A stretch of 64,000 nt of DNA from an uncultured Formosa sp. (GTDB lineage: Bacteria; Bacteroidota; Bacteroidia; Flavobacteriales; Flavobacteriaceae): NCBI RefSeq assembly GCF_947500765.1, contig NZ_CANMTH010000002.1, forward strand, positions 641,542-705,541. The letters are read 5' to 3'. Numbering within the stretch: position 1 is the first letter of the stretch; each line of letters starts with the position of its first letter. Positions 24,717-34,253 of this stretch are shown piece by piece. The notes below the pieces were generated by a model. The model saw nothing but the letters and a program-made list of their open reading frames with translations, was not told where the DNA came from and ran no database searches. The translations under genes and the position numbers were made by a program.

Positions 24717-25652
24717 ATGAAATCACAAGCTAAAGATAATACCGTATTTTTAACACTCGAGCATTTATTACAATACGAGTGGTTAAACACCGTGCTTAAT
24801 TTTAATGTGGGGCAACAAAAATCTAACAGTGTATTGTCAGGACGATATGCATCGCGCTTACGCGGAAGAGGACTCGATTTTGAAGAAGCTAGACCTTATG
24901 TTATAGGCGATGATACTAGGAATATAGATTGGAAAGTAACAGCTAAAACAGGTGTAACACATACTAAAGTGTTTACCGAAGAAAAAGAAAAACCTGCCTT
25001 TATTTTTGTAGATCAAACCCCAACCATGGGATTTGGTTCTGTACATAAAACAAAAGCGGTTGTTGCAGGCGAATTAGCAGCTATTGCAGCATATAAAATA
25101 TTAAAAGGAGGCGATCGTATTGGTGGGTTGGTGATGAAAGACGAGACTTACGATTTGTTGACTCCTAAACGGGATCAGCGCAATATGCTTCAGTTTTTTC
25201 AAAAAATTGTAGATGCCAATCAGGATATTTACAATAGAACAGATTTCGATTTTGCTGAATCGCTAAAAAGCATGATTGCCAAGCTGAACAATATTATTAC
25301 CCATGATTATTTAGTAATTATAATTAGTGATTTTCATAGATATAATAATGAGATGATTCAGTATTTAAGTGTATTATCTCAACATAATGATGTAGTTCTT
25401 GTAAAAGTTTTCGATCCGATGGAAGAAGAACTACCTTCAGAAAAAATGACCTTGACCAATAGTGAGAAACAAATTAGTATTGCTAAAAATAAAGTACAGG
25501 TTGTAAAAGATTTAAAGACAGATTTTAAAACAAATTACGATGGCTTTAAACAAGAAATTGATAAATATAACATTACGCTTTTTAAAATAAATACTGTAGA
25601 TCCGCTAGAAGAACAATTAGTTAATGTGTTTACACAATATATACCAAAATAA
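24717..25652 (+). CDS. DUF58 protein of the Bat operon
   Basis: The 311-residue soluble protein carries the DUF58 signature GDDTRNIDWKVTAKTG at about residue 65, preceded by GRYASRLRGRGLDFEEARPY. A vWA-like region follows (PAFIFVDQTPTMGFG, ... YLVIIISDFHRYNNE). DUF58 proteins always accompany MoxR ATPases and are thought to be adaptors. The gene starts 21 bp after moxR and stops 3 bp before the DUF4381 gene, so they must be cotranscribed. Confidence 0.9.
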   Translation: MKSQAKDNTVFLTLEHLLQYEWLNTVLNFNVGQQKSNSVLSGRYASRLRGRGLDFEEARPYVIGDDTRNIDWKVTAKTGVTHTKVFTEEKEKPAFIFVDQTPTMGFGSVHKTKAVVAGELAAIAAYKILKGGDRIGGLVMKDETYDLLTPKRDQRNMLQFFQKIVDANQDIYNRTDFDFAESLKSMIAKLNNIITHDYLVIIISDFHRYNNEMIQYLSVLSQHNDVVLVKVFDPMEEELPSEKMTLTNSEKQISIAKNKVQVVKDLKTDFKTNYDGFKQEIDKYNITLFKINTVDPLEEQLVNVFTQYIPK

Positions 25653-25655
25653 ACC

Positions 25656-26174
25656 ATGCCGTATTTAGAAGGACATACGTTGTTTTGGTTTCAAGATCCA
25701 ACAGAAACCACAACCTTAGACTTAGGAGCTATTATAGAACCCAGTCCGGTAGCTTTTACTTTTGGAACTATTGGGTGGAAAATTATAGGTTTTTTATTGG
25801 TGGTGCTTATCGCTTTTGTAGTGTATAAAAGCTATATGAATTATAAAAAAAAACAGTATTTAAGAGATGCAGTTACAGAGCTTCAAAAACTGAAAAAACA
25901 AACAGAACTATCTCCTGTAGCGCTTATAAACGCTGTTTTATTTGTATTAAAGGAGACGGCTATACAATCTTTTAGCCGACAAAATGTTGCGGGTTTATAT
26001 GGAAGCGAATGGATTACGTTTTTAGACTCTAAAGACCCAACCACAGATTTTAAAACAGATGAGGCATTTATTTTAGATGCAGTTTATAAGCACGAATTAA
26101 ACGGTACAGCATCTTTTAATAAAGATCAATTTACTAACAAAAGCATCCATTGGATACAGCATCATGCCAGATAA
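25656..26174 (+). CDS. DUF4381 membrane protein of the Bat operon
   Basis: The 172-residue protein has one membrane span (WKIIGFLLVVLIAFVVYKSY) at about residues 44-63 and a cytosolic helical domain with the DUF4381 pattern (YLRDAVTELQKLKKQ, ... AIQSFSRQNVAGLYGSEWIT, FLDSK). It is a standard member of Bat operons between DUF58 and the VWA genes. Its last codons overlap the BatA start by 11 bp, pointing to translational coupling. Confidence 0.85.
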   Translation: MPYLEGHTLFWFQDPTETTTLDLGAIIEPSPVAFTFGTIGWKIIGFLLVVLIAFVVYKSYMNYKKKQYLRDAVTELQKLKKQTELSPVALINAVLFVLKETAIQSFSRQNVAGLYGSEWITFLDSKDPTTDFKTDEAFILDAVYKHELNGTASFNKDQFTNKSIHWIQHHAR

Positions 26175-27156
26175 TTTTCAGTTCGCATATCCGTTTGTTA
26201 TTTTATTGCTGCCTTTGCCGCTACTGGTTTATTGGTTGCTGCCTGCTATCAAAAATAAAAGTAGTGCCTTGCGTTTCCCTTATTTTAATCGTGCTGTTGA
26301 AGTGTCTGGACAAAAAGCTAAAAAGGCATCTTATATAAAAAAAAGAAACTGGTTTACTTGGATTGTAATGTACAGTATTTGGTTGTTGCTAATCGTTGCA
26401 TTGGCATCGCCAGAATTGGTAGGGAAACCTGAAAAAAAGATTAAAACATCACGTAATTTTTTAATCGCTGCCGATATTTCTTTTAGTATGGCCAATACCG
26501 ATTGGGCTATAGATGGTAAACGTGCTTCACGTTGGGAAGCTGTTAAAGACATTATGAAAGATTTTGTTCAGGAACGTAAAAGTGATCGAATGGGGTTATT
26601 ATTTTTTGGTTCTAATGCTTATGTGCAAGCACCTTTTACTTCCGACCTAAAAACAGTTAGTACGATGTTGGATGAAGCCGATGTCGGTATGGCTGGACAA
26701 ATGACCAATATAGGAAAGGCCATTGTTAAAGGCATGGACTTGTTTCAGCGAGATACCATTCCGCATAAAGTGATGCTTATTTTAACAGATGGCGTAGATA
26801 GTGGTATGGAAATCTTGCCATTAGATGCAGCAAATTTAGCAAAGAAAGATTCTACCGTAATTTATACCATTGGTATTGGAGATCCAAACGTTCTAGGTTC
26901 AGATTTAGATGAGCGTACCCTACAAGAGATTTCTGAAATGACTGGCGGTAACTATTTTAGAGCTAAAGATGCAGAGACACTTCAAGAGATCTATAAGGAA
27001 TTAGATACGCTTGAGCCTATTGAATACGAAGAAGAAAGTTACACGCCTAAAACCTTGTTGTATTATATGCCTTTAGGAATAGCATTAGCATTGGGGATTT
27101 TAGCGGTCGCTATAAATAATGTAATACTCATTGTGAAACGCTTTAAAAGACACTAA
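26164..27156 (+). CDS. batA: BatA, membrane VWA protein
   Basis: The 330-residue protein has two N-terminal spans (FVILLLPLPLLVYWLLPAI and WIVMYSIWLLLIVALASPEL), a von Willebrand A domain facing the periplasm with the metal site DISFSM (D-x-S-x-S) and ILTDGVDSG, and a final span (MPLGIALALGILAVAINNVI). This is the BatA layout. With BatB/C and BatD it forms an inner-membrane complex that MoxR acts upon. The Bat system is named for aerotolerance in Bacteroides, though its molecular client is unsettled. Confidence 0.9.
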   Translation: MPDNFQFAYPFVILLLPLPLLVYWLLPAIKNKSSALRFPYFNRAVEVSGQKAKKASYIKKRNWFTWIVMYSIWLLLIVALASPELVGKPEKKIKTSRNFLIAADISFSMANTDWAIDGKRASRWEAVKDIMKDFVQERKSDRMGLLFFGSNAYVQAPFTSDLKTVSTMLDEADVGMAGQMTNIGKAIVKGMDLFQRDTIPHKVMLILTDGVDSGMEILPLDAANLAKKDSTVIYTIGIGDPNVLGSDLDERTLQEISEMTGGNYFRAKDAETLQEIYKELDTLEPIEYEEESYTPKTLLYYMPLGIALALGILAVAINNVILIVKRFKRH

Positions 27157-27159
27157 TCT

Positions 27160-28911
27160 ATGGAGGTTTTGAAAAACATAGATTGGGATAAATTTCATTT
27201 TTTACGTGCCGAATATCTTTGGTTAGCCATCCCTGTGGGAATTATTATCCTTTTGGGTATTTTATTTTATGGCGAAAGTAACCGTTGGAAAAAACACATC
27301 GCTAAACATTTACAGCCTTACGTGATTCAGAAAGGCACCACTTGGAAATCCCGATTAATACATGTGTCTTTATTGGTAGTGTTTAGTATTGGGTTTATAG
27401 CATTTTTGGGGCCAACTTGGAGTGAAGAAAAAGCACCAGCGAAAAAGGTGGCTTCAAAATTGGTTATTGCACTGGATTTATCGCAAAGTATGTTAGCTAC
27501 AGATGTCTCTCCGAACCGATTGGAGCGTGCTAAGTTTAAAATAAACGATCTTTTAAAAGCGAATCCAAGAGCAGAAACAGCGCTTATAGTGTTTTCGGCG
27601 TCTTCGCATACCGTTGTGCCGTTTACTACAGATTATAAGATTATTCAGGATAATTTAGATGGTTTGCAACCGCATATGATGCCTTCTAATGGTACGGGGT
27701 TTACCATGTTGTTTGATAAGTTTCAAGGTTTATTTACAGACAATAAAGCGCCAGGACAAATTCTTTTAATTACCGATGATTTGGAAGGGTTAGATATACC
27801 AACAGTAAGTGCCTTTGTTCAAGAAAATAATGTCACGCTTAATGTGTATCCGTTTGCCACGGAAGGCGGCGGGCATGTACCGTCTTTTAGAAATCATAAA
27901 GTAGATTTAAAAGTTAAAGGGGAGACTATAAATTCAGCTTTACAAACCGATAATTTAAATGCGTTAAGAGGTCTTGAGAACGTAAAGGTTATGGATGTAA
28001 CCCTAGATAAGAGTGATGTTACCTTATTTGCAGAATCTGTTAGTGATCATTTAATATTTGAAGAAAAACCTAAGAATGAAGATGAAAATTGGGAAGATCA
28101 AGGGCGTTGGTTCATTATTCCGCTGATGGTTTTATTTCTGTTCAGTTTTAGAAAAGGATGGAGTTTGTTAACCATCGTGTTATTGGTTAGTTTGTCGTCT
28201 TGTGGAGCTTCTGAAGACGAAACACATAAAGACGAATTGAATACTTTTCAGTTTAAAGATTTATGGTATACCAAAGCCTACCAAGCACAAACGCTATATG
28301 ATGACAAGGATTATATTGCTGCTGCGGAAGGCTTTGAAGATCCGCTTCGACAAGGTGTTGCCTATTATAAAGGTGGCGATTATACAAAAGCGAGAGCGGC
28401 CTTTGAAAAGGATTCGACTCCAAACGGATACTATAATTTAGGGCTAACTTATGCCAAGTTAGGGAATCTAGAAAAGGCCCAAGAGATATTTACAACGCTG
28501 GTTAAAAATGATCCAAGTATGGAACAGGCGAGTAAGAATCTTCAAAATATAAATGAAGTATTGGCTGGAGTAGATGAGGTGTCGGCAGAAGAAAGTAAAG
28601 TAGGTGAGGAAAAACAAAATGCTGAAAATAAACAAAATAAATCTCCAGAAGATCTTAGTGGTGGCGGACAGAAAGCAACCAAAAAAGATATGGAAAAGGA
28701 ACGTTTAGAAGAAACGGTTGACACAGGGAAACGAAAAGGGAAAGAGTTAGATGAGCTGCCAGACGATTTTAAATCAGGAAAAGGTGCTATTCCAAAGAAT
28801 ATTTTAATGCGTAAAGTAGACGACGATCCTGCTTTGTTTTTAACCAGAAAGTTTAAATATCAAGTGAAGAATAATCAGGTAGAGGTTGAAAAAACACAAA
28901 CAACATGGTAG
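27160..28911 (+). CDS. BatB/BatC fusion, VWA plus TPR
   Basis: A 583-residue protein: two spans near the N-terminus, a VWA domain with the metal site LDLSQSMLATD and LLITDDLEGLD, a span near residue 320-345 (WFIIPLMVLFLFSFRKG ... LTIVLLVSLSSCG), then tetratricopeptide repeats at about 400-460 (YYKGGDYTKARAAFEKDS, YYNLGLTYAKLGNLEKAQEI) and a Lys/Glu-rich tail. In many Bacteroidota BatB and BatC are separate; here they are one chain. The internal SLSSCG resembles a lipobox but lies mid-chain and should not be processed as one. The gene overlaps batD by 7 bp. Confidence 0.88.
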   Translation: MEVLKNIDWDKFHFLRAEYLWLAIPVGIIILLGILFYGESNRWKKHIAKHLQPYVIQKGTTWKSRLIHVSLLVVFSIGFIAFLGPTWSEEKAPAKKVASKLVIALDLSQSMLATDVSPNRLERAKFKINDLLKANPRAETALIVFSASSHTVVPFTTDYKIIQDNLDGLQPHMMPSNGTGFTMLFDKFQGLFTDNKAPGQILLITDDLEGLDIPTVSAFVQENNVTLNVYPFATEGGGHVPSFRNHKVDLKVKGETINSALQTDNLNALRGLENVKVMDVTLDKSDVTLFAESVSDHLIFEEKPKNEDENWEDQGRWFIIPLMVLFLFSFRKGWSLLTIVLLVSLSSCGASEDETHKDELNTFQFKDLWYTKAYQAQTLYDDKDYIAAAEGFEDPLRQGVAYYKGGDYTKARAAFEKDSTPNGYYNLGLTYAKLGNLEKAQEIFTTLVKNDPSMEQASKNLQNINEVLAGVDEVSAEESKVGEEKQNAENKQNKSPEDLSGGGQKATKKDMEKERLEETVDTGKRKGKELDELPDDFKSGKGAIPKNILMRKVDDDPALFLTRKFKYQVKNNQVEVEKTQTTW

Positions 28912-30272
28912 CAAAATTTAAAATAATAGCGGTGTTGTTTATGTTGGGGATTAACTTTGGTTATGGGCAGCAATTAATTAGTTATGTCTCTATTAATCAC
29001 AACGACGCTTATATTGGTCAGCCTGTTCAAATGACGGTTTCTGTGTATTCTAATACTTGGTTTACTTCGGGAATAGATGTAGGGAATATTCAAGTAGAAG
29101 GTGCGTTAACGGTTTATTTTAGATCGGTTTCTAATACCAGAACTTTTAGTGGAAAACAATTTTCAGGAGTCGATTTTATATATAATATATTTCCAACTCA
29201 GGAAGGTGTAATTACAATTCCAGAGTTATCTATTCATGTAGAGTCTCCGAAACCAGGTGGTTATCAAGGTGTAAAACATATTGTTCATACCAAACCAAAA
29301 CCCATTACTGTAAAAGGTGTTCCGCCAGGTTATAATCCTAATAATTGGTTAGTATCAAGTACACTTAATGTGAATGAAAAATGGAATATAAGTACCAAAA
29401 AAGTTAAGGTTGGAGATGTGTTGCAACGCTCTATTTATAGAACGGCTTCTGGTACTTTAGGCGAGTTTATACCTGCTGTAGTATGGGACAGTATATCTGG
29501 TGTAAGTATTTATCCTAAACGACCTGCTGTAAACACGAATAAAACCAAAACATATGTATCGGCTAATCGTACAGACGGTGCTAATTATTTATTTGAAAAG
29601 GAAGGTGATGTTACGTTACCAAGCATAGAGTTTGTATATTGGAATTATAACACGCGTAAATTCTATAAGAAAGTTATAGATTCACTTACCATTCATGTAG
29701 AAGCCAACCCGGACTTAAGTATGTTAGCGGGTATTAAAAAACAACTTGAAGCAGAGGCTGGTGTGGTTCCAGATGAGGAGCAACCGTTTTTAATTTTAGG
29801 ATTAACAGTAAAAATATTTGTTCAGTATTTAATACTTGGAATACTCGTTCTGTATGTACTCTATAAATTGTTGCCTTGGTTATTTAGAAAAGGACTTAAA
29901 GGGTATAAAAAGTACCATGATTCAGAACACTATGCGTTTAAGAATCTAGAACATGTTATAGGCGGTTCTGATTATTATAAAAGTCTAAATCAGTTTAAAA
30001 TTTGGTTGCTAAAATTAAATCCAGATATTCCAAGTATGCAAGCCTTTATTACTATTTATGGTAATGAAACGTTACAAAAAGAATATAAAAATTTAGAAGA
30101 AAAAGCGATAAGTCATTCTACATCTAGTTTGAATAGTAGGGTGTTTAAATCTGAATTAAAACAGGCTAGAGACCGTTATTTAAAACGTGAAGATCTTTTA
30201 AAAGCCGAAACTGAAAAACGAGATGTCACGACGCGATGGCTGAATCCGACATCTTCGGAGAAACGTTTTTAA
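28905..30272 (+). CDS. batD: BatD-type oxygen-tolerance protein
   Basis: The 455-residue protein has a signal peptide (KIIAVLFMLGINFGYGQ), beta-sandwich repeats (AYIGQPVQMTVSVYSNTW; WNISTKKVKVGDVLQRSIYR), a membrane span at about 300-325 (KIFVQYLILGILVLYVLYKL) and a basic, helical cytosolic tail. This order is typical of BatD, which displays its beta domains to the periplasm. It is the last gene of the operon and is convergent with the bestrophin gene; only 15 bp separate the stops. Confidence 0.85.
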   Translation: MVAKFKIIAVLFMLGINFGYGQQLISYVSINHNDAYIGQPVQMTVSVYSNTWFTSGIDVGNIQVEGALTVYFRSVSNTRTFSGKQFSGVDFIYNIFPTQEGVITIPELSIHVESPKPGGYQGVKHIVHTKPKPITVKGVPPGYNPNNWLVSSTLNVNEKWNISTKKVKVGDVLQRSIYRTASGTLGEFIPAVVWDSISGVSIYPKRPAVNTNKTKTYVSANRTDGANYLFEKEGDVTLPSIEFVYWNYNTRKFYKKVIDSLTIHVEANPDLSMLAGIKKQLEAEAGVVPDEEQPFLILGLTVKIFVQYLILGILVLYVLYKLLPWLFRKGLKGYKKYHDSEHYAFKNLEHVIGGSDYYKSLNQFKIWLLKLNPDIPSMQAFITIYGNETLQKEYKNLEEKAISHSTSSLNSRVFKSELKQARDRYLKREDLLKAETEKRDVTTRWLNPTSSEKRF

Positions 30273-30287
30273 AATATTGTTTTAAGT

Positions 30288-31175
30288 TTATGGGTGTAAA
30301 ATTTCATGGGTATGTTTCTTCATGTTTTCTGCCATTTTTTCAATGGGTAAATCATCGTAATCATTTCCAAAAGGATCTTCAATAGCCTCAGCAATTAATT
30401 CTAATGAAGCCAATACGTATAATATAAAAGGTACAGCAAGCACGACAAAATAGCCTAAAGAAAACACATAACCTATAGGGAGTGTTGCGACGTAAAGAGC
30501 AATAAACTTCTTAATAAATGTGCTGTAAGAATGCGGAATAGGCGTGTTTTTAATGCGTTCGCATGCGCCACAAATATTGGTTAATCCTTCTAATTCATTA
30601 TTAACCATTAACAGTTGTTCGCCAGAAATTTTGTTTTCTTTGTAGAGTGAATTTGTTTTCTTAAATATTAGTGCAGCCACTTGGTTTGGACCATGTTTTT
30701 TTGTGCTAAAGGCATCTCCTAATTCAGGATGTTCATTTTCATCTAACATAAAGGTTGTGTAATCAGATCTTAAAAAAGCGAATAAACTCTGTGAATACAT
30801 AGGGATGGCTTTTCTATAAAAATGACGGATAGCAACATCGTCATCCTCTAAAAGAGCATTGAGTTTTATTGCTAAATTTCGACTCACATTTGTTAATGCA
30901 CCCCATTGTTTTCTAGCTTCCCACCATCTGTCGTATGCGGTATTGGTTCTGAAAACTAATAATAGTGATAAAGCAAAACCTAATAAGTTGTGTACAATGG
31001 TGATGTTTTTTACCCAACTTTTGGCCGATAGGTTTAGATATTCGAGTTCTAAGTAGGCTACACCTCCAGAAAATGCAGCAATAAATAATAAATAGGGATA
31101 TAAATTTCTAAGCGTATCTGATTTATGAATAAAAAATACGGCTTTAAACCATTCTTTTGGGTTGTATATTCTCAT
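30288..31175 (-). CDS. Bestrophin-family channel
   Basis: The 295-residue protein belongs to the bacterial bestrophin/YneE family: N-terminal MRIYNPKEWFKAVFFIHKS, the conserved FRTNTAYDRWWEARKQWGAL, and spans near residues 30-65 and 220-260 (PIGYVFSLGYFVVLAVPFIL). The C-terminus has IEDPFGNDYDDLPIEKM, the conserved acidic cluster. Family members form pentameric ion channels in the inner membrane; bacterial ones studied conduct cations or anions depending on the species. It stands alone in this strand region. Confidence 0.88.
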   Translation of the reverse strand: MRIYNPKEWFKAVFFIHKSDTLRNLYPYLLFIAAFSGGVAYLELEYLNLSAKSWVKNITIVHNLLGFALSLLLVFRTNTAYDRWWEARKQWGALTNVSRNLAIKLNALLEDDDVAIRHFYRKAIPMYSQSLFAFLRSDYTTFMLDENEHPELGDAFSTKKHGPNQVAALIFKKTNSLYKENKISGEQLLMVNNELEGLTNICGACERIKNTPIPHSYSTFIKKFIALYVATLPIGYVFSLGYFVVLAVPFILYVLASLELIAEAIEDPFGNDYDDLPIEKMAENMKKHTHEILHP

Positions 31176-31251
31176 GTTTCAAATATAATAGGATATCTTA
31201 AATTATTGAAACAGTTTTGAACGAGTTTAATATTATTTCACCTTAAACTAA

Positions 31252-31283
31252 AACATCCGCCTTACAAGATGTAAGCGGATGTT
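31252..31283 (-). terminator. Terminator after the TlpA-like gene
   Basis: AACATCCGC (31252-31260) pairs with GCGGATGTT (31275-31283), with a further TTA/TAA pairing inside. On the minus strand it is followed by TTAGTTT. It lies 26 bp after the stop at 31309. Confidence 0.65.
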
Positions 31284-31308
31284 AAATTTGGAAATAAGAT
31301 TACTGGAA

Positions 31309-32094
31309 CTAATCCTCTAATAGTTTTTTTATCTCTTCAGCTATAGTATCTACACTACCTTTGTAATTACCTGTTGAAATAAATTTGATTACACCATCTT
31401 TATCTATGATGAAGTTTTTAGGAATGTATTTTGTCGCATATTGATTCCATATGTTTTTGTCAGGATCTAGAGCAACATTAAAATCAATACCTTTTTCTTT
31501 AAATTGGAGCATTTTTTTTGAAACTATTTCTTCGGTTTCACCACGTGAAATAGGAAGGAAAATAAAATCTTCATCTTTAAATGGTTCTAGGATCTTGTTA
31601 GGCATTTCATGAAATTCCATTAAACAAGGTGCACACCAAGTGGCCCAGAAATTTAAAAGTACAACCTTACCTTTTAAATCAGATAATGTTATAGATTCTC
31701 CATTAATCATCTGTACCGTAAAATCTTTGGCAGTATCGTTAATGTTTAATATTAATCCTGTGTCTTCTATATTTTCTTTAGCAGGTTTTGGTAACGTATT
31801 TAATGTGTTTTGGTTTTCTGTTCTTTCTTCTTCCGTAAATAAATCAATGGTTATTATAAATTCTTTATCACCAATTTTTTCTCCAAATTGAGTAGCAAGT
31901 TCGCTTCTAATTGCTTCAGAAACCCCTTTATTCATGCCTTTTATATAGCCATCTGCGGCATAAGCTTCGAGTTGTGAATTTGTTATAATTTGGTTGTTGG
32001 CAATGATAACGTAATCCGGTTTTTCGATAGGATGTTCCTGTGCGCTCATGACGACGCTATAGACTGTGAAAATTAATATGAGGATGTGTTTCAT
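31309..32094 (-). CDS. TlpA-like periplasmic thioredoxin-fold protein
   Basis: A 261-residue protein with a signal peptide (MKHILILIFTVYSVVMSA), a N-terminal region of about 100 residues of unknown fold, and a TlpA/ResA-type redoxin domain from about residue 115. The redox motif is NFWATWCAPCLMEFHEM (Cys154, Cys157), followed by IPKNFIIDKDGVIKF, the cis-proline-containing loop. It should reduce disulfides in the periplasm. It is the third gene of the BlaI-BlaR1 operon, 34 bp after blaR1, so it is likely induced by the same envelope signal. Confidence 0.82.
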   Translation of the reverse strand: MKHILILIFTVYSVVMSAQEHPIEKPDYVIIANNQIITNSQLEAYAADGYIKGMNKGVSEAIRSELATQFGEKIGDKEFIITIDLFTEEERTENQNTLNTLPKPAKENIEDTGLILNINDTAKDFTVQMINGESITLSDLKGKVVLLNFWATWCAPCLMEFHEMPNKILEPFKDEDFIFLPISRGETEEIVSKKMLQFKEKGIDFNVALDPDKNIWNQYATKYIPKNFIIDKDGVIKFISTGNYKGSVDTIAEEIKKLLED

Positions 32095-32128
32095 GGAAAT
32101 GTTGTTGTTATATAGTATAGTAGGGGTA

Positions 32129-33853
32129 TTAGTTCTTTTTAAGTATAATCTCTATAACTCCTTCTTTACCTTTTTCACTATATTTTTTTATTGCCGTTTC
32201 TCCTTTTAAAACATTAATTTGTTCAATGGTATCTGGATCTAAAGTTTTCATTTCTGTTTTGGTCATTTCTTTTCCGTTTACCAAAATTAAAGGGTATTCT
32301 TTATTGGTTGCAGTGTCTTTGTCTTGAGTAGGTTTTGTTGGCTCTGTTTGTTTTTCAGATTTAGTAATAAGTATCACTTCAGAAGTTTCATTAGTTATAC
32401 TTGTTTTTGCCGTCGAGATACTATCATTTTTAATAGGGGTGTTAACTGCTGTTTGTTCTAGCTCATCTATAGCTGTAGCTTCTGCGGTTTCTTGAGTTTC
32501 TTTTACAGTAGTCTGAGTGCTATTTGTTGTGACATGAGTTCTTTTTCCGTCTTCACTTATATACATCACGTTATTATCTGTTAAGTCATCATTAAGTCTT
32601 TTAAGGGTAATATTTGATCCATCGCTTGTATGGATAATAAAGGCATCTTTATTATTAGCGTCTACTTTAGCGGCATTTTTACTTGCTGTAAAAACAATGT
32701 CTGAATTTGGTTTTTCTGCTCCAATCCTTAACGTTTTGTTGTCGATATTAAGAGTGATTTTGATGGCTGAAATTGGATGATCTGATTCTTTTTTATAAGT
32801 TATTTCGCTATTTTCAGATTTAGCATCTATAGAAATATTTGTAATTTCGTTGGTAGCATTACGCTTTACATTTTTAATTTGTAATACAACGTCTTTACTC
32901 TTAAAAGATTCAACTAAAGATTCTAAATACTCGTCGGTGTTGTCTTTTGAAATTATGGTAACTAACTCATTTTCGTTAGTATCTTGTAGAGTCGGTTTAA
33001 TGTGTATGGTGTTATAAACTGTTTTTGTATTAAAACTCATCATAAAAAGGACTAAAGCAGGTGCGATTATAGCATACTTTAATGTATGAATGGTATTCGA
33101 TTTTGAAGTGTTTAGCATAAGAATTCTTTTTTTAATTAATGAATTATAAAAATTAGTGGTAAGTGCAAATTGATGTGTGTGTATTGTTGTTTTTAATAAT
33201 AGATTCTGATAGGTTTTAGAATTTGGAGCGTGTTGCATAGCTTCTTGGTCTGCTAGAAATTCTAAATTTTGAATCAATGCTTTTTTATAAAACCAAATAA
33301 TAGGATTACACCAAAAGAACACGGTAATAATTTTAGAGACTAGTATATCTATAGAATGATATTGTGAGGCATGAATTTTTTCGTGATTTATGATGTGGGT
33401 AAGCTCTATTTCTGTAAACTGACTTGGGTTGTAAACAATGTATTTGAAAAATGAAAACGGTGGGATAGCATCATTAGTTAACGCCATGTTGTAATCTTGT
33501 TTTTTTGTAATTTTTAATTTTGATATAAATGTTTTTAATGAAATCAATTCAATGATAAACTTTACAAGGAAAAATAAGACACCTAAGCCATATAATAAGG
33601 TTGCTAAATTTAGCCAAGTAACTGGTGAAGATGTTGTTTCGCTATCTAGGGGAGTTACAGTTGTAAATTGATAAGCAACTTCTGTTTGATCTATGTAAAT
33701 AGGGATGATAACAAAAGGAAGTAAGGCTGATGCAATTAATCCAGATAATAAAAACCAACGGTTGCCATTAAAAAAAGTTTCCTTTTGCAACCAAAACATA
33801 TATACCCCGTAAAATATAGCTAAAATAGCACTGGCTTTTAGAAAATAGTCCAT
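32129..33853 (-). CDS. BlaR1-type M56 sensor peptidase
   Basis: The 574-residue protein has N-terminal spans and a M56 metallopeptidase domain with HIINHEKIHASQYHS (zinc HExxH, His167, Glu168, His171) and a downstream LEFLADQEA. A further span lies near residue 265 (YAIIAPALVLFMMSFN). The periplasmic tail is long and ends with YPLILVNGKEMTKTEMKTLD ... QINVLKGETAIKKYSEKGKE, the TonB-receptor plug-like module found on many Bacteroidota M56 proteins. On sensing an envelope signal, BlaR1 proteins trigger loss of BlaI. There is no beta-lactam-binding (penicillin-binding) domain, so the signal is something else. Confidence 0.85.
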   Translation of the reverse strand: MDYFLKASAILAIFYGVYMFWLQKETFFNGNRWFLLSGLIASALLPFVIIPIYIDQTEVAYQFTTVTPLDSETTSSPVTWLNLATLLYGLGVLFFLVKFIIELISLKTFISKLKITKKQDYNMALTNDAIPPFSFFKYIVYNPSQFTEIELTHIINHEKIHASQYHSIDILVSKIITVFFWCNPIIWFYKKALIQNLEFLADQEAMQHAPNSKTYQNLLLKTTIHTHQFALTTNFYNSLIKKRILMLNTSKSNTIHTLKYAIIAPALVLFMMSFNTKTVYNTIHIKPTLQDTNENELVTIISKDNTDEYLESLVESFKSKDVVLQIKNVKRNATNEITNISIDAKSENSEITYKKESDHPISAIKITLNIDNKTLRIGAEKPNSDIVFTASKNAAKVDANNKDAFIIHTSDGSNITLKRLNDDLTDNNVMYISEDGKRTHVTTNSTQTTVKETQETAEATAIDELEQTAVNTPIKNDSISTAKTSITNETSEVILITKSEKQTEPTKPTQDKDTATNKEYPLILVNGKEMTKTEMKTLDPDTIEQINVLKGETAIKKYSEKGKEGVIEIILKKN

Positions 33854-33856
33854 AAC

Positions 33857-34216
33857 TTAATTATTTTGTTCAATAACATTAATAATATCCTTTAACTCTT
33901 CTACGCTTATCTTTTGTTCTTTAGCAAAAAATGATACTACATTCTTATAAGAATTATTGAAGTAATGCTCTATGGCCGAATTCATAAATTTTTTTCGGTA
34001 AGCTTCTTTAGTCACAATAGGAAAGTATTGGTGTGTTTTACCGTAGGCTGTATAACCAACATAACCTTTTTCCTCTAAATGTCTTATTATTGTAGATAAG
34101 GTATTATAGTGTGGTTTATCTTCTGTGATTTCTTCTAACACATCTTTTACAAACGCTTTTTCAAGTTTCCATAAAATATGCATGATTTCTTCTTCTTTGT
34201 TTGTTAATTTCTGCAT
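33857..34216 (-). CDS. BlaI/MecI-type repressor
   Basis: A 119-residue winged-helix repressor: LTNKEEEIMHILWKLEKAFVKDVL, HYNTLSTIIRHLEEKGYV (recognition helix), then a C-terminal dimerisation helix (YRKKFMNSAIEHYFNNSYKN). It lies 3 bp from blaR1, in the usual repressor-sensor pair. Its promoter carries a perfect palindrome (34252-34273) that overlaps the -7 element, which fits self-repression. Confidence 0.92.
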   Translation of the reverse strand: MQKLTNKEEEIMHILWKLEKAFVKDVLEEITEDKPHYNTLSTIIRHLEEKGYVGYTAYGKTHQYFPIVTKEAYRKKFMNSAIEHYFNNSYKNVVSFFAKEQKISVEELKDIINVIEQNN

Positions 34217-34245
34217 TGTATAAAAGGTTTAATTTATAACTGATT

Positions 34246-34253
34246 CAAATATA
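34246..34253 (-). promoter_or_regulatory. -7 element of the blaI operon
   Basis: CAAATATA on the plus strand is TATATTTG on the minus strand, an exact TAnnTTTG, 30 bp upstream of the blaI ATG. It shares two bases with the palindromic operator. Confidence 0.6.

Noticed and set aside
28180..28220. Lipobox start for a separate BatC inside the BatB/C gene
   Set aside because: SLSSCG is in one continuous frame, with no start codon or ribosome-binding site nearby and strong VWA sequence upstream.
31309..32094. Beta-lactam resistance operon
   Set aside because: BlaI-BlaR1 homologues here lack a penicillin-binding sensor domain and a beta-lactamase gene; the third gene is a thioredoxin-fold protein.
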